Positions 43,199-51,258 of a stretch of DNA of 64,000 bases are shown one piece after another. The notes under the pieces are model-generated. The model saw only the letters and a list, made by a program, of their open reading frames with translations, ran no database searches and was not told the DNA's origin. How positions within the stretch are numbered: position 1 is the first letter of the stretch; the number at the start of each line of letters is the position of its first letter. Made by a program: the position numbers and the translations under genes. This DNA comes from Nocardioides sp. TRM66260-LWL (GTDB lineage: Bacteria; Actinomycetota; Actinomycetes; Propionibacteriales; Nocardioidaceae), in contig NZ_JAIQZK010000001.1 in the NCBI RefSeq assembly GCF_020075545.1, positions 1,240,001 to 1,304,000 of the forward strand. The letters run 5' to 3'.

Positions 43199-43896
43199 GA
43201 CGAGGGCTCGTCGAGCTGGGCGGCGAGGTGCGCGATGCGCTCGGCGAGGTCGCCGACGGTGGCGTCGAACGCTCGCTGGGAGCCGTCGGCCACCGGGTCG
43301 GGCAGCGACCAGTGCCGCAGCTGCGCGAGGCGCACCCCGGCGGCACGGCGGTGGATCTCGCTGAGCTCCTCATGGGCGGCGTCGCAGACCGTGACGACGA
43401 GGTCTCCGTCGCGCAGCACGCCGTCGATCGGCTGCGGCACCGCGCCGGTGAGGTCGAGCCGATGGCGTCGCGCCGCGGCGATCGCCCCCTCCGCGACGCC
43501 GCGCGAGGGCCGGGTGCCGGCCGAGACCACGGGCAGGTCGCTGGCCAGCGGCCACAGCGCCGCCGCGAGCTGGGACCGCGCCGAGTTCGCCGTGCACACG
43601 AACACCACCCGGGACGGGCGTCGGCGCGGCGCGGTGCCGTCGGGCAGCAGGCCGAGCAGCGCCGTCTGCTCCAGGTGCAGGTACGTGCGCCGCCGGTCGG
43701 CGTGCGAGCGGTGCCGCGTGACGACGCCGGCCCGCTCGAGGGCGGCGAGGTGGTGCGCGAGCAGGTTCGATGGGACGTCGAGCGCCGCCGCCAGCTCCGA
43801 GGGCGACACGTCGCCCCCGTGCAGGTGGTCGGCGATGCGCAGGCGGGTCGGATCGGCCAGCGCGGCCAGCCGCGCGACGCGCAGATCCGTCTCCAT
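43195..43896 (-). CDS. ArsR regulator fused to an ArsC-like phosphatase domain
   Basis: 233 residues. Residues about 1-85 are an ArsR winged helix (ARLAALADPTRLRIADHL, SELAALDVPSNLLAHHLAAL-type segment LAAALDVPSNLLAHHLAALE). Residues about 95-233 are an LMW phosphatase/ArsC fold with loop CTANSARSQ (C-x5-R). No ArsR metal-box CxC is obvious. It probably represses the operon from the operator at 43917-43932; the reductase part may sense or reduce arsenate. ATG at 43896, with GGGGAG 6 nt before it. Confidence 0.88.
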   Translation of the reverse strand: METDLRVARLAALADPTRLRIADHLHGGDVSPSELAAALDVPSNLLAHHLAALERAGVVTRHRSHADRRRTYLHLEQTALLGLLPDGTAPRRRPSRVVFVCTANSARSQLAAALWPLASDLPVVSAGTRPSRGVAEGAIAAARRHRLDLTGAVPQPIDGVLRDGDLVVTVCDAAHEELSEIHRRAAGVRLAQLRHWSLPDPVADGSQRAFDATVGDLAERIAHLAAQLDEPSS

Positions 43897-43916
43897 CCGA
43901 CTCCCCACACCGATCG

Positions 43917-43932
43917 CTCAACGGACGTTGAG
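43917..43932. promoter_or_regulatory. ArsR-type operator upstream of the ars operon
   Basis: CTCAACG-GA-CGTTGAG, perfect 7-bp arms, with a TTGACTCAA-like extension. A CATACT -10 candidate lies just upstream on the minus strand (about 43938-43943), so the site covers the transcription start. Confidence 0.65.
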
Positions 43933-43996
43933 TCAAGTATGGCTGAGTCGTCAGCGGAGGCGCAAGCCGACTCCCCCGACTCACACACGCCCCTCG

Positions 43997-44416
43997 TCAG
44001 GAGTCCGCGCCCGCCCTCCACGACGCCTTCCCGGTCTCCGCCTCGAAGGCGGGCCGTACGTCGACGGTGTCGTACACGATGTGCAGGGTCCTGATGCGTC
44101 CGTCCGCGTCGAGCGTCGCGACGTCGACGACGTCGAAGGGCGCGGCGGCACCCGACGGCAGACGCCAGTCGAAGTGGAACCAGAACGCGACGGTGGCGGC
44201 GCCGTCGGCCCCGACCCCGGTCATGACCGAGCGCAGGGTGAGTCGGGCGCTGCCGGTGTCAGCGAACAGTCGCGGGTAGAAGAGGCGGGCCGGCACCGGG
44301 CCGTAGAGCGGCGAGTGCACGATGCCGTCCTCGGCGAAGAGACCGACGACGGCGTCGACGTCGCCGTCGGCGAGGCCACGCAGGTAGGCGTCGACCAGGC
44401 GGGACGAGGCGGTCAT
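43997..44416 (-). CDS. SnoaL-like/NTF2 family protein
   Basis: 139 residues with the SnoaL-like cone fold: LVDAYLRGLADGDVDAVVGL, FAEDGIVHSPLYGPVPARL and VAFWFHFDWRLPSG, PFDVVDVATLDADGRI. Such proteins are small isomerases or polyketide cyclases or only ligand binders. ATG at 44416, 7 nt after TAGCCT, so leaderless. Confidence 0.85.
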   Translation of the reverse strand: MTASSRLVDAYLRGLADGDVDAVVGLFAEDGIVHSPLYGPVPARLFYPRLFADTGSARLTLRSVMTGVGADGAATVAFWFHFDWRLPSGAAAPFDVVDVATLDADGRIRTLHIVYDTVDVRPAFEAETGKASWRAGADS

Positions 44417-44423
44417 GCGGCAG

Positions 44424-44429
44424 AGGCTA
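44424..44429 (-). promoter_or_regulatory. -10 box TAGCCT, leaderless start at 44416
   Basis: TAGCCT on the minus strand ends 7 nt before the ATG. Confidence 0.55.
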
Positions 44430-44467
44430 GCGCCGGGGCGCCGGGGCGCCGGGGCGCCGGGGCGCCG
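44430..44467. repeat. Short tandem repeat GCGCCGGG, about 4.7 copies
   Basis: An 8-bp unit repeats without error between the VOC gene end and the SnoaL-like gene's promoter. It may vary in copy number by slippage. Confidence 0.8.
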
Positions 44468-44479
44468 ACGGACCGTCGG

Positions 44480-44893
44480 TCAGCCCGCGGCGGGCTGGCT
44501 GATCCGCACGTGGTTGCCGAAGGGATCGCGGATGCCGATGTCGGTGCCGTACGGCTGCTCGACCGGCTCCTGGGTGATCTCCACCCGGGCGTCACGCAGC
44601 GCGGCGTACGTCGCGTGCACGTCATCGGAGAGGAGGAAGGTCCCGCCCAGCGCGCCCTTCGTCACCAGCTCCCGCACCTGGGCTGCGGTGGCCGGGTCGT
44701 GCTGCGGCCCGCCCACGAGCTCCAGCAGGAGCGAGGTGTCCTGGCCCGGGATGCCGATGGTGAGCCAGCGCATGAAGCCGAGGTCGACGTCGTCGCGCGG
44801 CTCGAAGCCGAGGTGGGTGGTGTAGAAGTCGAGCGCCTCGTCCTGGTCGAGCACGGGCACCGAGCGGATGTGCAGGCTGGTGATGTGGTTCAT
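44480..44893 (-). CDS. VOC family (glyoxalase-like) protein
   Basis: 137 residues, one bleomycin-resistance/glyoxalase fold: SLHIRSVPVLDQDEALDFYT, THLGFEPRDDVDLGFMRWLT, LLLELVGGPQHDP, YGTDIGIRDPFGNHVRISQP. A metal-dependent lyase, dioxygenase or binding role is possible; no substrate can be named. ATG at 44893, 7 nt after TAGCGT. It runs parallel to the AraC regulator 10 bp upstream, a common pairing. Confidence 0.92.
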   Translation of the reverse strand: MNHITSLHIRSVPVLDQDEALDFYTTHLGFEPRDDVDLGFMRWLTIGIPGQDTSLLLELVGGPQHDPATAAQVRELVTKGALGGTFLLSDDVHATYAALRDARVEITQEPVEQPYGTDIGIRDPFGNHVRISQPAAG

Positions 44894-44900
44894 GCCGCGG

Positions 44901-44906
44901 ACGCTA
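44901..44906 (-). promoter_or_regulatory. -10 box TAGCGT, leaderless start at 44893
   Basis: TAGCGT on the minus strand, 7 nt before the ATG; it lies inside the 3' end of the upstream AraC gene. Confidence 0.5.
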
Positions 44907-45350
44907 CTGAGGCCGGGGGCCGGCGCGCTTCTCCGAAACCGCTGACTTCGACGCGGCCTCGCGCGGACGCGTCCACGCCGCGACGAAGCACGACGGCACC
45001 GCCAGGGCGCCGTGGGCGGCGCGGAACTCCGACGGCGGACGCCCCACGATCCGCGCGAACGTCGCGCTGAAGCTGCCGAGACTCTCGAAGCCGACCTCCC
45101 GGGCGACGTCGGTGACCGGCAGGTCGGTCTGCCGCAGCAGGGACATCGCCCGCTCGATCCGCCGCCGCTGCAGGTAGCGGTACGGGGTCTCGCCGAACAC
45201 GTCCTTGAACGTCCGGCCGAACTGCGAGGCCGACAGGTGGGCGATCCGGGCCAGGCCCGGCACGTCGAGCGGCTCGGCGTAGTGACGGTCCATCGCGTCG
45301 CGGGCACGGAGCATGCGGCGGTTGACGTCCTCACGTCGGGTCAGCTCCAC
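44904..45350 (-). CDS. AraC-family regulator (DNA-binding domain only)
   Basis: 148 residues, a stand-alone AraC helix-turn-helix pair at about 10-115: MLRARDAMDRHYAEPLDVPG, LARIAHLSASQFGRTFKDVF, GETPYRYLQRRRIERAMSLL, VTDVAREVGFESLGSFSATF. No ligand domain. It probably controls the VOC gene just downstream. GTG at 45350, 6 nt after TAGCGT. Confidence 0.92.
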   Translation of the reverse strand: MELTRREDVNRRMLRARDAMDRHYAEPLDVPGLARIAHLSASQFGRTFKDVFGETPYRYLQRRRIERAMSLLRQTDLPVTDVAREVGFESLGSFSATFARIVGRPPSEFRAAHGALAVPSCFVAAWTRPREAASKSAVSEKRAGPRPQ

Positions 45351-45356
45351 GCGCCC

Positions 45357-45362
45357 ACGCTA
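45357..45362 (-). promoter_or_regulatory. -10 box TAGCGT, leaderless start at 45350
   Basis: TAGCGT on the minus strand lies 6 nt before the AraC GTG. Confidence 0.5.
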
Positions 45363-45519
45363 TCGACCGCCGGAGCCCGCGCGGATCGCTGCGGCGCGAG
45401 GCCCCGGACCAGACCAGGTGACCCTCCCCAGTGGACAGGTGTACCGTCGTCGCACTGCCTCCCACGCAGGCAGGCCCCTCCGGAGATCCCCCGGGCCTCT
45501 CCCACGCCTGGCCCGGGGC

Positions 45520-45564
45520 GCGCGGCTCCCGCTCCCTCCGCCTCCGGGCGCGCGGGAGCCGCGC
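45520..45564. terminator. Strong hairpin upstream of the marR gene
   Basis: GCGCGGCTCCCGC and GCGGGAGCCGCGC form a perfect 13-bp stem with a 19-nt loop in the 241-bp gap between the divergent araC and marR genes. It may insulate the marR promoter or be a regulatory structure; it is not after a known gene. Confidence 0.45.
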
Positions 45565-45579
45565 AGGGCCTCGGGCTCG

Positions 45580-45585
45580 TAGCCT
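45580..45585 (+). promoter_or_regulatory. -10 box TAGCCT, leaderless start at 45592
   Basis: TAGCCT ends 6 nt before the ATG of the marR gene. Confidence 0.55.
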
Positions 45586-45591
45586 GATCCC

Positions 45592-46077
45592 ATGGCGCGA
45601 CCCGATCCCCTCGACGACGACCAGATCGAGGCGTACCTCGCGATCATGGAGGTCGCCGGCCAGCTGCGGTTCCGACTCGACGCCGATCTGGGCGGCGCCC
45701 TGTCGTACCTCCAGTTCGAGATGCTCGGACGCCTCAGACGCGCATCGGACGACGGGCTGCGGATGACCGACCTCGCCGACCGCGTCGCGGTCAGCCGCAG
45801 CGGGCTGACCTACCAGGTGGGCAAGCTGGAGGCGGCGGGCCTCGTCACCCGGACGGCCTCGCGCGACGACGACCGCAGCAACGTCGTGCACCTCACCGAG
45901 GCCGGACGGCGCGAGTTCGACCGCTTGCTGCCGGGTCACGTCGAGATCGTCCGCTCGCTGCTGTTCGACGGCCTCCCGGACGACGACGTGGCGGCGCTCG
46001 CTCGCATCGTGGGCCACATCCGGGACCGCATCCGCGCACTCCCGCCGCGCTCGACGTCGCGGCGCGCCGACACCTGA
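45592..46077 (+). CDS. MarR-family transcriptional regulator
   Basis: 161 residues. Winged helix at about 45-125: LQFEMLGRLRRASDDGLRMT, DLADRVAVSRSGLTYQVGKL, EAAGLVTRTASRDDDRSNVV, HLTEAGRREFDRLLPGHVE. It precedes the hydrolase and reductase genes, whose promoter carries a large inverted repeat of TTCGAA-like halves at 46089-46134. It likely represses them and responds to a phenolic or oxidant ligand. Confidence 0.93.
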   Translation: MARPDPLDDDQIEAYLAIMEVAGQLRFRLDADLGGALSYLQFEMLGRLRRASDDGLRMTDLADRVAVSRSGLTYQVGKLEAAGLVTRTASRDDDRSNVVHLTEAGRREFDRLLPGHVEIVRSLLFDGLPDDDVAALARIVGHIRDRIRALPPRSTSRRADT

Positions 46078-46088
46078 GCCTCCGGGAA

Positions 46089-46134
46089 TGCATTTCGAAT
46101 TCGAAGCGCTACAGTGCTTCGAAATCGAAGCATC
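46089..46134. promoter_or_regulatory. MarR-type inverted-repeat operator
   Basis: The arm TTCGAATTCGAAGC and the opposite arm GCTTCGAAATCGAA flank GCTACAGT. Within each arm are TTCGAA-like sub-repeats. It overlaps the -10 box TACAGT. Confidence 0.65.
46110..46115 (+). promoter_or_regulatory. -10 box TACAGT of the hydrolase-reductase operon
   Basis: TACAGT lies in the middle of the MarR operator, about 38 nt before the ATG at 46153, so a bound repressor would block RNA polymerase. Confidence 0.5.
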
Positions 46135-46152
46135 GACCCCGGGGAGCCCGTC

Positions 46153-47079
46153 ATGCCCACCACCGTCCACCCGCTCAGCGAGCCGGACCGCGCCGTCATG
46201 GCCGCGACCCGTGAGCTGCTGTCGTCCCTGCCGGCGCTGCCACTCGCACCGGAGAGCCGCCCCGCGTACGACGAGATGATCGCCCGCACCCCGACGCTCG
46301 ACGGCGCGCGCCACGAGCCCGGTGAGCTCGCAGGCGTCCCGGGCTGGTGGTCGCGCGTCGAGGGCGCACCGACCGACACGGCCCTGCTCTACCTGCACGG
46401 GGGCGGCTACGTGCTCGGCAGCGCCGAGGCCTATCGCGGCGCGGTCGGCCAGCTCGCGGCCCGCGCCGGGGTCGACGCTTTCGCCCCCGACTACGCGCTC
46501 GCCCCCGAGAACGCCTTCCCGGGCGCGCTCGACGACGCCGTCGCCGTCTACGACGCCCTCGTCGCGCAGGGCCGCACCCGCATCGCGCTCGCCGGCGACT
46601 CCGCGGGCGGCGGGCTCGCCCTGGCACTCCTCGCGCAGGTGCGCGACCGCGCGGTGCCGCCCGTCGTCGTCGCGGTCGTCTCGCCGTGGACCGATCTCTC
46701 CCTGAGCGGCGCGAGCCTCGCGACGCGGGCGGACGCCGACCCGCTCCTCGATCGCACGCGCCTCGCCGAGGCCGCTGCGGCCTATCTAGTCGCCACCGAT
46801 CCGACGACGCCGGCCGCCTCGCCCCTGTTCGGACCGCTCGAGGCGCCGGTGCCGATCCTGATCCACGTCGGGGCGGACGAGGTGCTGCTCGACGACGCGA
46901 TCCGGTACGCCGAGCGCGCCGAGCAGGCCGGCGCGGAGGTCGACCTGCACGTCTGGGAGGGGATGCTCCACGTGTTCACCTCGAACGTCGCCTCGCTGGA
47001 GGCCGCCGTGCGGGCGACCGACCACCTCGGCGGATTCCTCGCCACGCACCTCCTCGACGCCGCGGCGGGTGCGCGATGA
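46153..47079 (+). CDS. Alpha/beta hydrolase (hormone-sensitive lipase family)
   Basis: 308 residues. The oxyanion motif HGGGYV begins at H82, the nucleophile is S150 in GDSAGGG, the acid lies in HVGADEVLLDDA and the histidine in WEGMLHVF. HSL-family esterases hydrolyse short acyl esters. ATG at 46153 after a GGGGAG site. The next gene overlaps its stop by 4 bp, so the two are one operon under the MarR operator. Confidence 0.93.
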   Translation: MPTTVHPLSEPDRAVMAATRELLSSLPALPLAPESRPAYDEMIARTPTLDGARHEPGELAGVPGWWSRVEGAPTDTALLYLHGGGYVLGSAEAYRGAVGQLAARAGVDAFAPDYALAPENAFPGALDDAVAVYDALVAQGRTRIALAGDSAGGGLALALLAQVRDRAVPPVVVAVVSPWTDLSLSGASLATRADADPLLDRTRLAEAAAAYLVATDPTTPAASPLFGPLEAPVPILIHVGADEVLLDDAIRYAERAEQAGAEVDLHVWEGMLHVFTSNVASLEAAVRATDHLGGFLATHLLDAAAGAR

Positions 47080-48005
47080 GGGCGATCGTCGTCGAGCGGT
47101 TCGGCGGCCCCGAGGTGCTGCGGATCGCCGAGATCGACGAGCCGCGTCCCGGGCCCGGCCAGGTCCGGATCCGGGTGCGGGCGGCCGGCGTCAACCCGCT
47201 CGACTGGAAGATCCGCAGCGGGCACGCGCCGTTCCCGATCACGCTCCCCCACGTCGGCGGGCTCGAGGTCGCGGGGGTCGTGGACGAGGTGGGCGAGGGC
47301 GTGGGGTCCGTCTCGATCGGCGACGAGGTCCTGGGCCTATCCGTCGAGGGGTTCGCCGAGCACGCCGTGCTGACGACCTTCGCGCCCAAGCCCGCCGGGC
47401 TGTCCTGGATCGCCGCGGCAGCGCTGCCGGTGGCCGGCGAGACCGCCACGCGCGTGCTGGGGCAGCTCGGGGTCACCCCCACGGACACGCTCCTCGTCCA
47501 CGGGGCGGCCGGCAGTGCGGGGGCCGCCGCCGCCCAGCTCGCCGTCGCCGCCGGGGCGACGGTCGTCGGCACCGTACGGCGTCCCGAGCAGCTCGCCCTG
47601 CTCGAGCGGTGGGGAGTCGTGCCCGTCCTGGCCGACGAGCGCCTGGTCGAGCGGGTCCGGGAGGCCGCGCCGCACGGCGTCGACCTAGCGCTGGACTGCG
47701 CGGGGTCCGGTGCGCTCGGCGACCTCGTCGAGCTCACCGGGAGCGCCGCACGCGTGGTCACGATCGCCGATCCGAGCGCGGCCGAACACGGCGTCCGGTT
47801 CAGCGCCGGAGGCGGGACGCCCCGGGCCGAGGACCTGGCCCGGGTGGCCGACCTCGTCGTCGCCGGCCGCTTCGAGCTCCTGCTCGGCCGCACCTATCCG
47901 TACGAGCGGGCGGGCGAGGCCCAGATCGCGAGCCGAGCCGGCGCGACCGACGGCAAGCTCGTGCTCGTCCCCGACGAGCACGAGGCCACGGGACCGCGGC
48001 CGTAA
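47076..48005 (+). CDS. NADP-dependent quinone oxidoreductase (MDR family, zinc-free)
   Basis: 309 residues. N-terminal GroES-like part with MRAIVVERFGGPEVLRIAEI, RAAGVNPLDWKIRSG; cofactor domain with LLVHGAAGSAGAAAAQLAVA and GTVRRPEQLALLERWG. No catalytic zinc cysteines. Reduces quinones or enones with NADPH. It is coupled to the hydrolase by a 4-bp ATGA overlap, suggesting that the pair handles an ester of a quinone-like or enone compound. Confidence 0.92.
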   Translation: MRAIVVERFGGPEVLRIAEIDEPRPGPGQVRIRVRAAGVNPLDWKIRSGHAPFPITLPHVGGLEVAGVVDEVGEGVGSVSIGDEVLGLSVEGFAEHAVLTTFAPKPAGLSWIAAAALPVAGETATRVLGQLGVTPTDTLLVHGAAGSAGAAAAQLAVAAGATVVGTVRRPEQLALLERWGVVPVLADERLVERVREAAPHGVDLALDCAGSGALGDLVELTGSAARVVTIADPSAAEHGVRFSAGGGTPRAEDLARVADLVVAGRFELLLGRTYPYERAGEAQIASRAGATDGKLVLVPDEHEATGPRP

Positions 48006-48077
48006 CGCACTCGGGTAGAACTCGTTCCACCTGCGAGGCCGGACGACGTCGTCCGACCAGGCCCCCAGGAGACGAGC

Positions 48078-50384
48078 ATGGCCCTCCCCCGTCGCCGGCC
48101 CGCACAGGCGCTGGCACTCCTCACCGCCGTCGCCGCCGCCGCGGCCGGATCGCTCGTGGCGCACGACGTCGGGCCGGCCGATGCCGCGACATCCAGCGCG
48201 GCCGCTGGAGCGCGGGCCGGCGCACCCGGATCGCCGTGCGCCGACCCACGCGGACGGCCCTGGTGCGACGGCCGCCTGGCCCCCGACACCCGCGCGGGGC
48301 TGCTCCTCGCCGCCATGACGAGCGACGAGCGGATCTCCCTGCTCGCCGGCGACGAGCTGACCGGCGTGTCGGGCCAGGAGGGCACCCACACCGGCACCAG
48401 CGACGGCATCGAGCGTCTCGGCATCCCGACCCTGCGGTTCTCCGACGGACCGGTCGGGCCCCGGCAGGGACGCTCGACCCAGATGCCGTCGCCGATCGGC
48501 ATCGCGGCGTCCTTCGACCGCGCGGCGGCTCGGCTCGACGGCGCCACGATCGGCACCGAGGCCCGGCTCAAGGGCAACGACGTGGTGTTCGCGCCGGGCG
48601 TCAACATGGGGCGCACGCCGCTCAACGGACGCACCTTCGAGTACCTCGGGGAGGACCCGTACCTGGCCGGACGCCTGGCGGCGTCCTTCGTGCGGGGCAT
48701 GCAGGCGCAGGGCGTGATCAGCAACGTCAAGCACTTCGCGGTCAACAACCAGGAGGGCCAGGGGACGCAGGTCCCCGGAGCGCCCATCGGCGCGGGCATC
48801 GACGGCTCCCGCATGCTCGTCGACGCGCGCGTGGACGAGCGGACGCTGCGCGAGATCTACCTGCCGGCCTTCGAGGCGGCCGTCCGCGACGGTGGCGCCG
48901 GGACGGTGATGTGCGCGTACAACCGGGTCAACGGCCAGTACGCCTGCGAGAACCAGCACCTGCTGAACGAGGTGCTGAAGGGCGAGTGGGGCTTCGAGGG
49001 GCTCGTGCTCACCGACTACGGCGCGGCCAAGAACCCGGTCGCCTCGTTGAACAACGGGCTCGACCTCGACATCTGGCCCGGCCTGGTGCTCAACCCGACC
49101 GCGGTCGACCTCGCCCTGGCCACCTCCCAGGTCAGCAGCACGACGATCGACGAGCACGTCCGACGCATCCTGCGCACCATGTTCGCCTTCGGCGTCTTCG
49201 ACCGGGCTCCGTACGTCGACGACGCCTCGCGCATCCCGGCCGCCCGGCACCACGCGCGAGCCGCGGCGCTGGAGATCGCCGGCTCGGTGCTGCTGAGGAA
49301 CCGCGCGCCGGCCGGCGCCTCCCGTCCGCTCCTCCCCCTGCGTGAGCGGTCGGTGCGCACCCTTGCGGTGATCGGACCCGAGGCGGCGGTGAACAAGACC
49401 GGCGGCGGATCGTCCGACGTCGCCCCGCTGCGTCAGGTGACGCCCCTGGACGGGCTGCGCGCGCGGCTCGGCGCCGACCGCGTGGTCTACGACGACGGCT
49501 CCGACGCAGCTCGGGCGGCGAGCGTGGCGCGTGCCGCCGACGCCGCCGTGGTCGTCGTCGGCGACGACATGACCGAGGGCGTGGACAAGTCGGCGCCCAC
49601 GCTCGACGCCGACCAGACCGACGGCGTCGACCGCGACGCCCTGGTGCGCGCCGTCGGCGCCGCCCAGCCGCGCACCGTGGCGGTGCTCCAGACCGGTGGC
49701 CCGGTGCTGACGCCCTTCCGCGGCGCCGTCCCGGCGATCCTGGAGATGTGGTACCCGGGTCAGAACGCGGGCACCGCGCTGGCCCGCATGCTGTTCGGCG
49801 ACGCCGAGCCGGGCGGTCGGCTGCCGATGACCTTCCCCGGCGCGGCCACCGATCTCGTCGCGGCCGGCGATCGGGAGGCGTATCCGGGGGTCGCGGGGAC
49901 CGTCACGTACAGGGAGGGCGTCCTGATCGGCTACCGGCACTACGACGCACGTCGGCTGCGGCCCGCCTACCCGTTCGGCCACGGCCTGGGCTACACCCGA
50001 TTCCGGTTCTCCCGGCCGATCGTGCGGCCGGCGTCCGGCGACGGCGTGGCGACGGCGCGGTTCCGCGTCACGAACATCGGCTCCCGCGCGGGCTCGGCGG
50101 TGCCGCAGCTGTACGTCGGCATGCCGACCCCCGCGCGCGGGGTCGTGCAGCCGCCGCGTCAGCTCAAGGCGTTCACCAAGGTGCGGCTGGCCCCCGGCGC
50201 CTCCCGGGTGGTGACCCTGCGTCTGGACCGACGCTCCCTCTCCTACTGGAGCACCGCTGCCGACGCCTGGCGGATCGCGCCGGGCTGCTACCGCCTCGAC
50301 CTGGGTCGTTCCTCGCGCGACCTGGTGCACCGGACGATCGTCGGCTGGCGGCGCGAGTGCGGCGGCGCGCTCCGGCTGCGCTAG
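48078..50384 (+). CDS. Secreted beta-glucosidase-like glycoside hydrolase family 3
   Basis: 768 residues. Signal peptide about 1-38 (ALALLTAVAAAAAGSLVA). GH3 N-domain with KHFAVNNQE and the nucleophile D313 in GLVLTDYGA; a C-terminal GH3 domain (about 405-620) with LQTGGPVLTPFRGAVPAILE and MWYPGQNAGTALARMLFGD; and a fibronectin-III-like end (VRPASGDGVATARFRVTNIG). Cleaves beta-glucosidic or related bonds outside the cell. ATG at 48078 after GGAGAC. No sugar transporter is nearby. Confidence 0.93.
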   Translation: MALPRRRPAQALALLTAVAAAAAGSLVAHDVGPADAATSSAAAGARAGAPGSPCADPRGRPWCDGRLAPDTRAGLLLAAMTSDERISLLAGDELTGVSGQEGTHTGTSDGIERLGIPTLRFSDGPVGPRQGRSTQMPSPIGIAASFDRAAARLDGATIGTEARLKGNDVVFAPGVNMGRTPLNGRTFEYLGEDPYLAGRLAASFVRGMQAQGVISNVKHFAVNNQEGQGTQVPGAPIGAGIDGSRMLVDARVDERTLREIYLPAFEAAVRDGGAGTVMCAYNRVNGQYACENQHLLNEVLKGEWGFEGLVLTDYGAAKNPVASLNNGLDLDIWPGLVLNPTAVDLALATSQVSSTTIDEHVRRILRTMFAFGVFDRAPYVDDASRIPAARHHARAAALEIAGSVLLRNRAPAGASRPLLPLRERSVRTLAVIGPEAAVNKTGGGSSDVAPLRQVTPLDGLRARLGADRVVYDDGSDAARAASVARAADAAVVVVGDDMTEGVDKSAPTLDADQTDGVDRDALVRAVGAAQPRTVAVLQTGGPVLTPFRGAVPAILEMWYPGQNAGTALARMLFGDAEPGGRLPMTFPGAATDLVAAGDREAYPGVAGTVTYREGVLIGYRHYDARRLRPAYPFGHGLGYTRFRFSRPIVRPASGDGVATARFRVTNIGSRAGSAVPQLYVGMPTPARGVVQPPRQLKAFTKVRLAPGASRVVTLRLDRRSLSYWSTAADAWRIAPGCYRLDLGRSSRDLVHRTIVGWRRECGGALRLR

Positions 50385-50397
50385 GTCCCGGGACGCA

Positions 50398-50430
50398 CGA
50401 GGGCGCCGACGCAGCGCGTCGACGCCCTCG
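50398..50430. terminator. Bidirectional terminator between convergent genes
   Basis: CGAGGGCGCCGACGC and GCGTCGACGCCCTCG form a 15-bp stem with one mismatch around AGC. It lies between the GH3 gene (plus) and the secreted protein gene (minus). Confidence 0.75.
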
Positions 50431-50453
50431 GGGTCAGGCCGGGTGAGCGGCTC

Positions 50454-51071
50454 TCAGAGGAGCACCCACGGGCTGAGTGCCGGTGTGGTCGACGCGGCGC
50501 GGTCGCGCAGGACGTCGTCGCGACCGCTCTGGTCCCCCTCGCCGCTCTCGCGGTAGTAGACCTGCGCCACGACGCCCGCGCGCACCTTCCACGGCCGGCC
50601 CAGGCAGCGGGTCGGCACCTGGGCGATCACGCCCGACGACGTCCGCGACACGACGATGCCGTCGCAGGAGACGCGGTAGCCGTTGCGCGTGACGCCGATG
50701 AACGGCTTGGACGGGTCCTCCGCGCCCGTGCTGACCGAGCGCGTCAGGTCGAAGCGGTCGCCCTTCGAGGTGACGATGCGCGCGTGCCAGTTGTCGTCGA
50801 TGCCGCCGTAGGCGCGGGCGGCGGTGGCGACGGTGACCTTGTACCGGGTGTGCTGGATCGTCAGGTTGGTCAGGTCGGGGTTGCGCTGGCCGGGGTCGAC
50901 GCGGGTGCGCGTGCCCTGGGCCGCCGTGTCGCTGGTGACGGTGACGTCGCCGGTGGCGTCGCGGTGACGGTAGGCGTCGGCGTGCGCCGTGACGGTGCCG
51001 GCGGCGAGCAGGGCGAGAGTGGCGGTGGCCGCAGCGGCGCGGCCCAGTGTCCGAGTGGTCCGAGAGCTCAT
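50454..51071 (-). CDS. Secreted protein of unknown function
   Basis: 205 residues with a signal peptide (about 1-32: AAAATATLALLAAGTVTAHA). The mature part begins YRHRDATGDVTV and looks beta-rich (LTIQHTRYKVTVATAARAYG, DDNWHARIVTSKGDRFDLTR), with two cysteines (VSCDGI and TRCLGRPWKV) likely in a disulfide. No enzyme motif was recognised. ATG at 51071. Similar secreted proteins recur in Nocardioides-like genomes by my recollection, but the function is open. Confidence 0.75.
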   Translation of the reverse strand: MSSRTTRTLGRAAAATATLALLAAGTVTAHADAYRHRDATGDVTVTSDTAAQGTRTRVDPGQRNPDLTNLTIQHTRYKVTVATAARAYGGIDDNWHARIVTSKGDRFDLTRSVSTGAEDPSKPFIGVTRNGYRVSCDGIVVSRTSSGVIAQVPTRCLGRPWKVRAGVVAQVYYRESGEGDQSGRDDVLRDRAASTTPALSPWVLL

Positions 51072-51182
51072 GCCTCGACCCTCGCACGCCGGCCGCGGAG
51101 GCGCGAGCCCCGCGACGGGGTGTCCGTGCCTCGTCACCGCGTCCGAGCACCGACTCGGGCCGTCGGCGGGCCGAGACCACAG

Positions 51183-51198
51183 AACCCCCCGGGGGGTT
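51183..51198. promoter_or_regulatory. CsoR/CstR-type operator
   Basis: AACCCCCCGGGGGGTT is a perfect 16-bp palindrome of the G-tract kind bound by CsoR-family repressors. It abuts a TATACA -10 box at 51198-51203 of the DUF302-csoR operon. Confidence 0.85.
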
Positions 51199-51203
51199 AT
51201 ACA
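51198..51203 (+). promoter_or_regulatory. -10 box TATACA for the DUF302 operon
   Basis: TATACA overlaps the right edge of the G-tract palindrome, so repressor binding would block the promoter. Leader of about 50 nt to the ATG at 51259. Confidence 0.55.
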
Positions 51204-51258
51204 GTCGGTATCACGTCGCGCCGAGGAGCCGACGCACCGACCAGCGAGAGGCAGCCGC

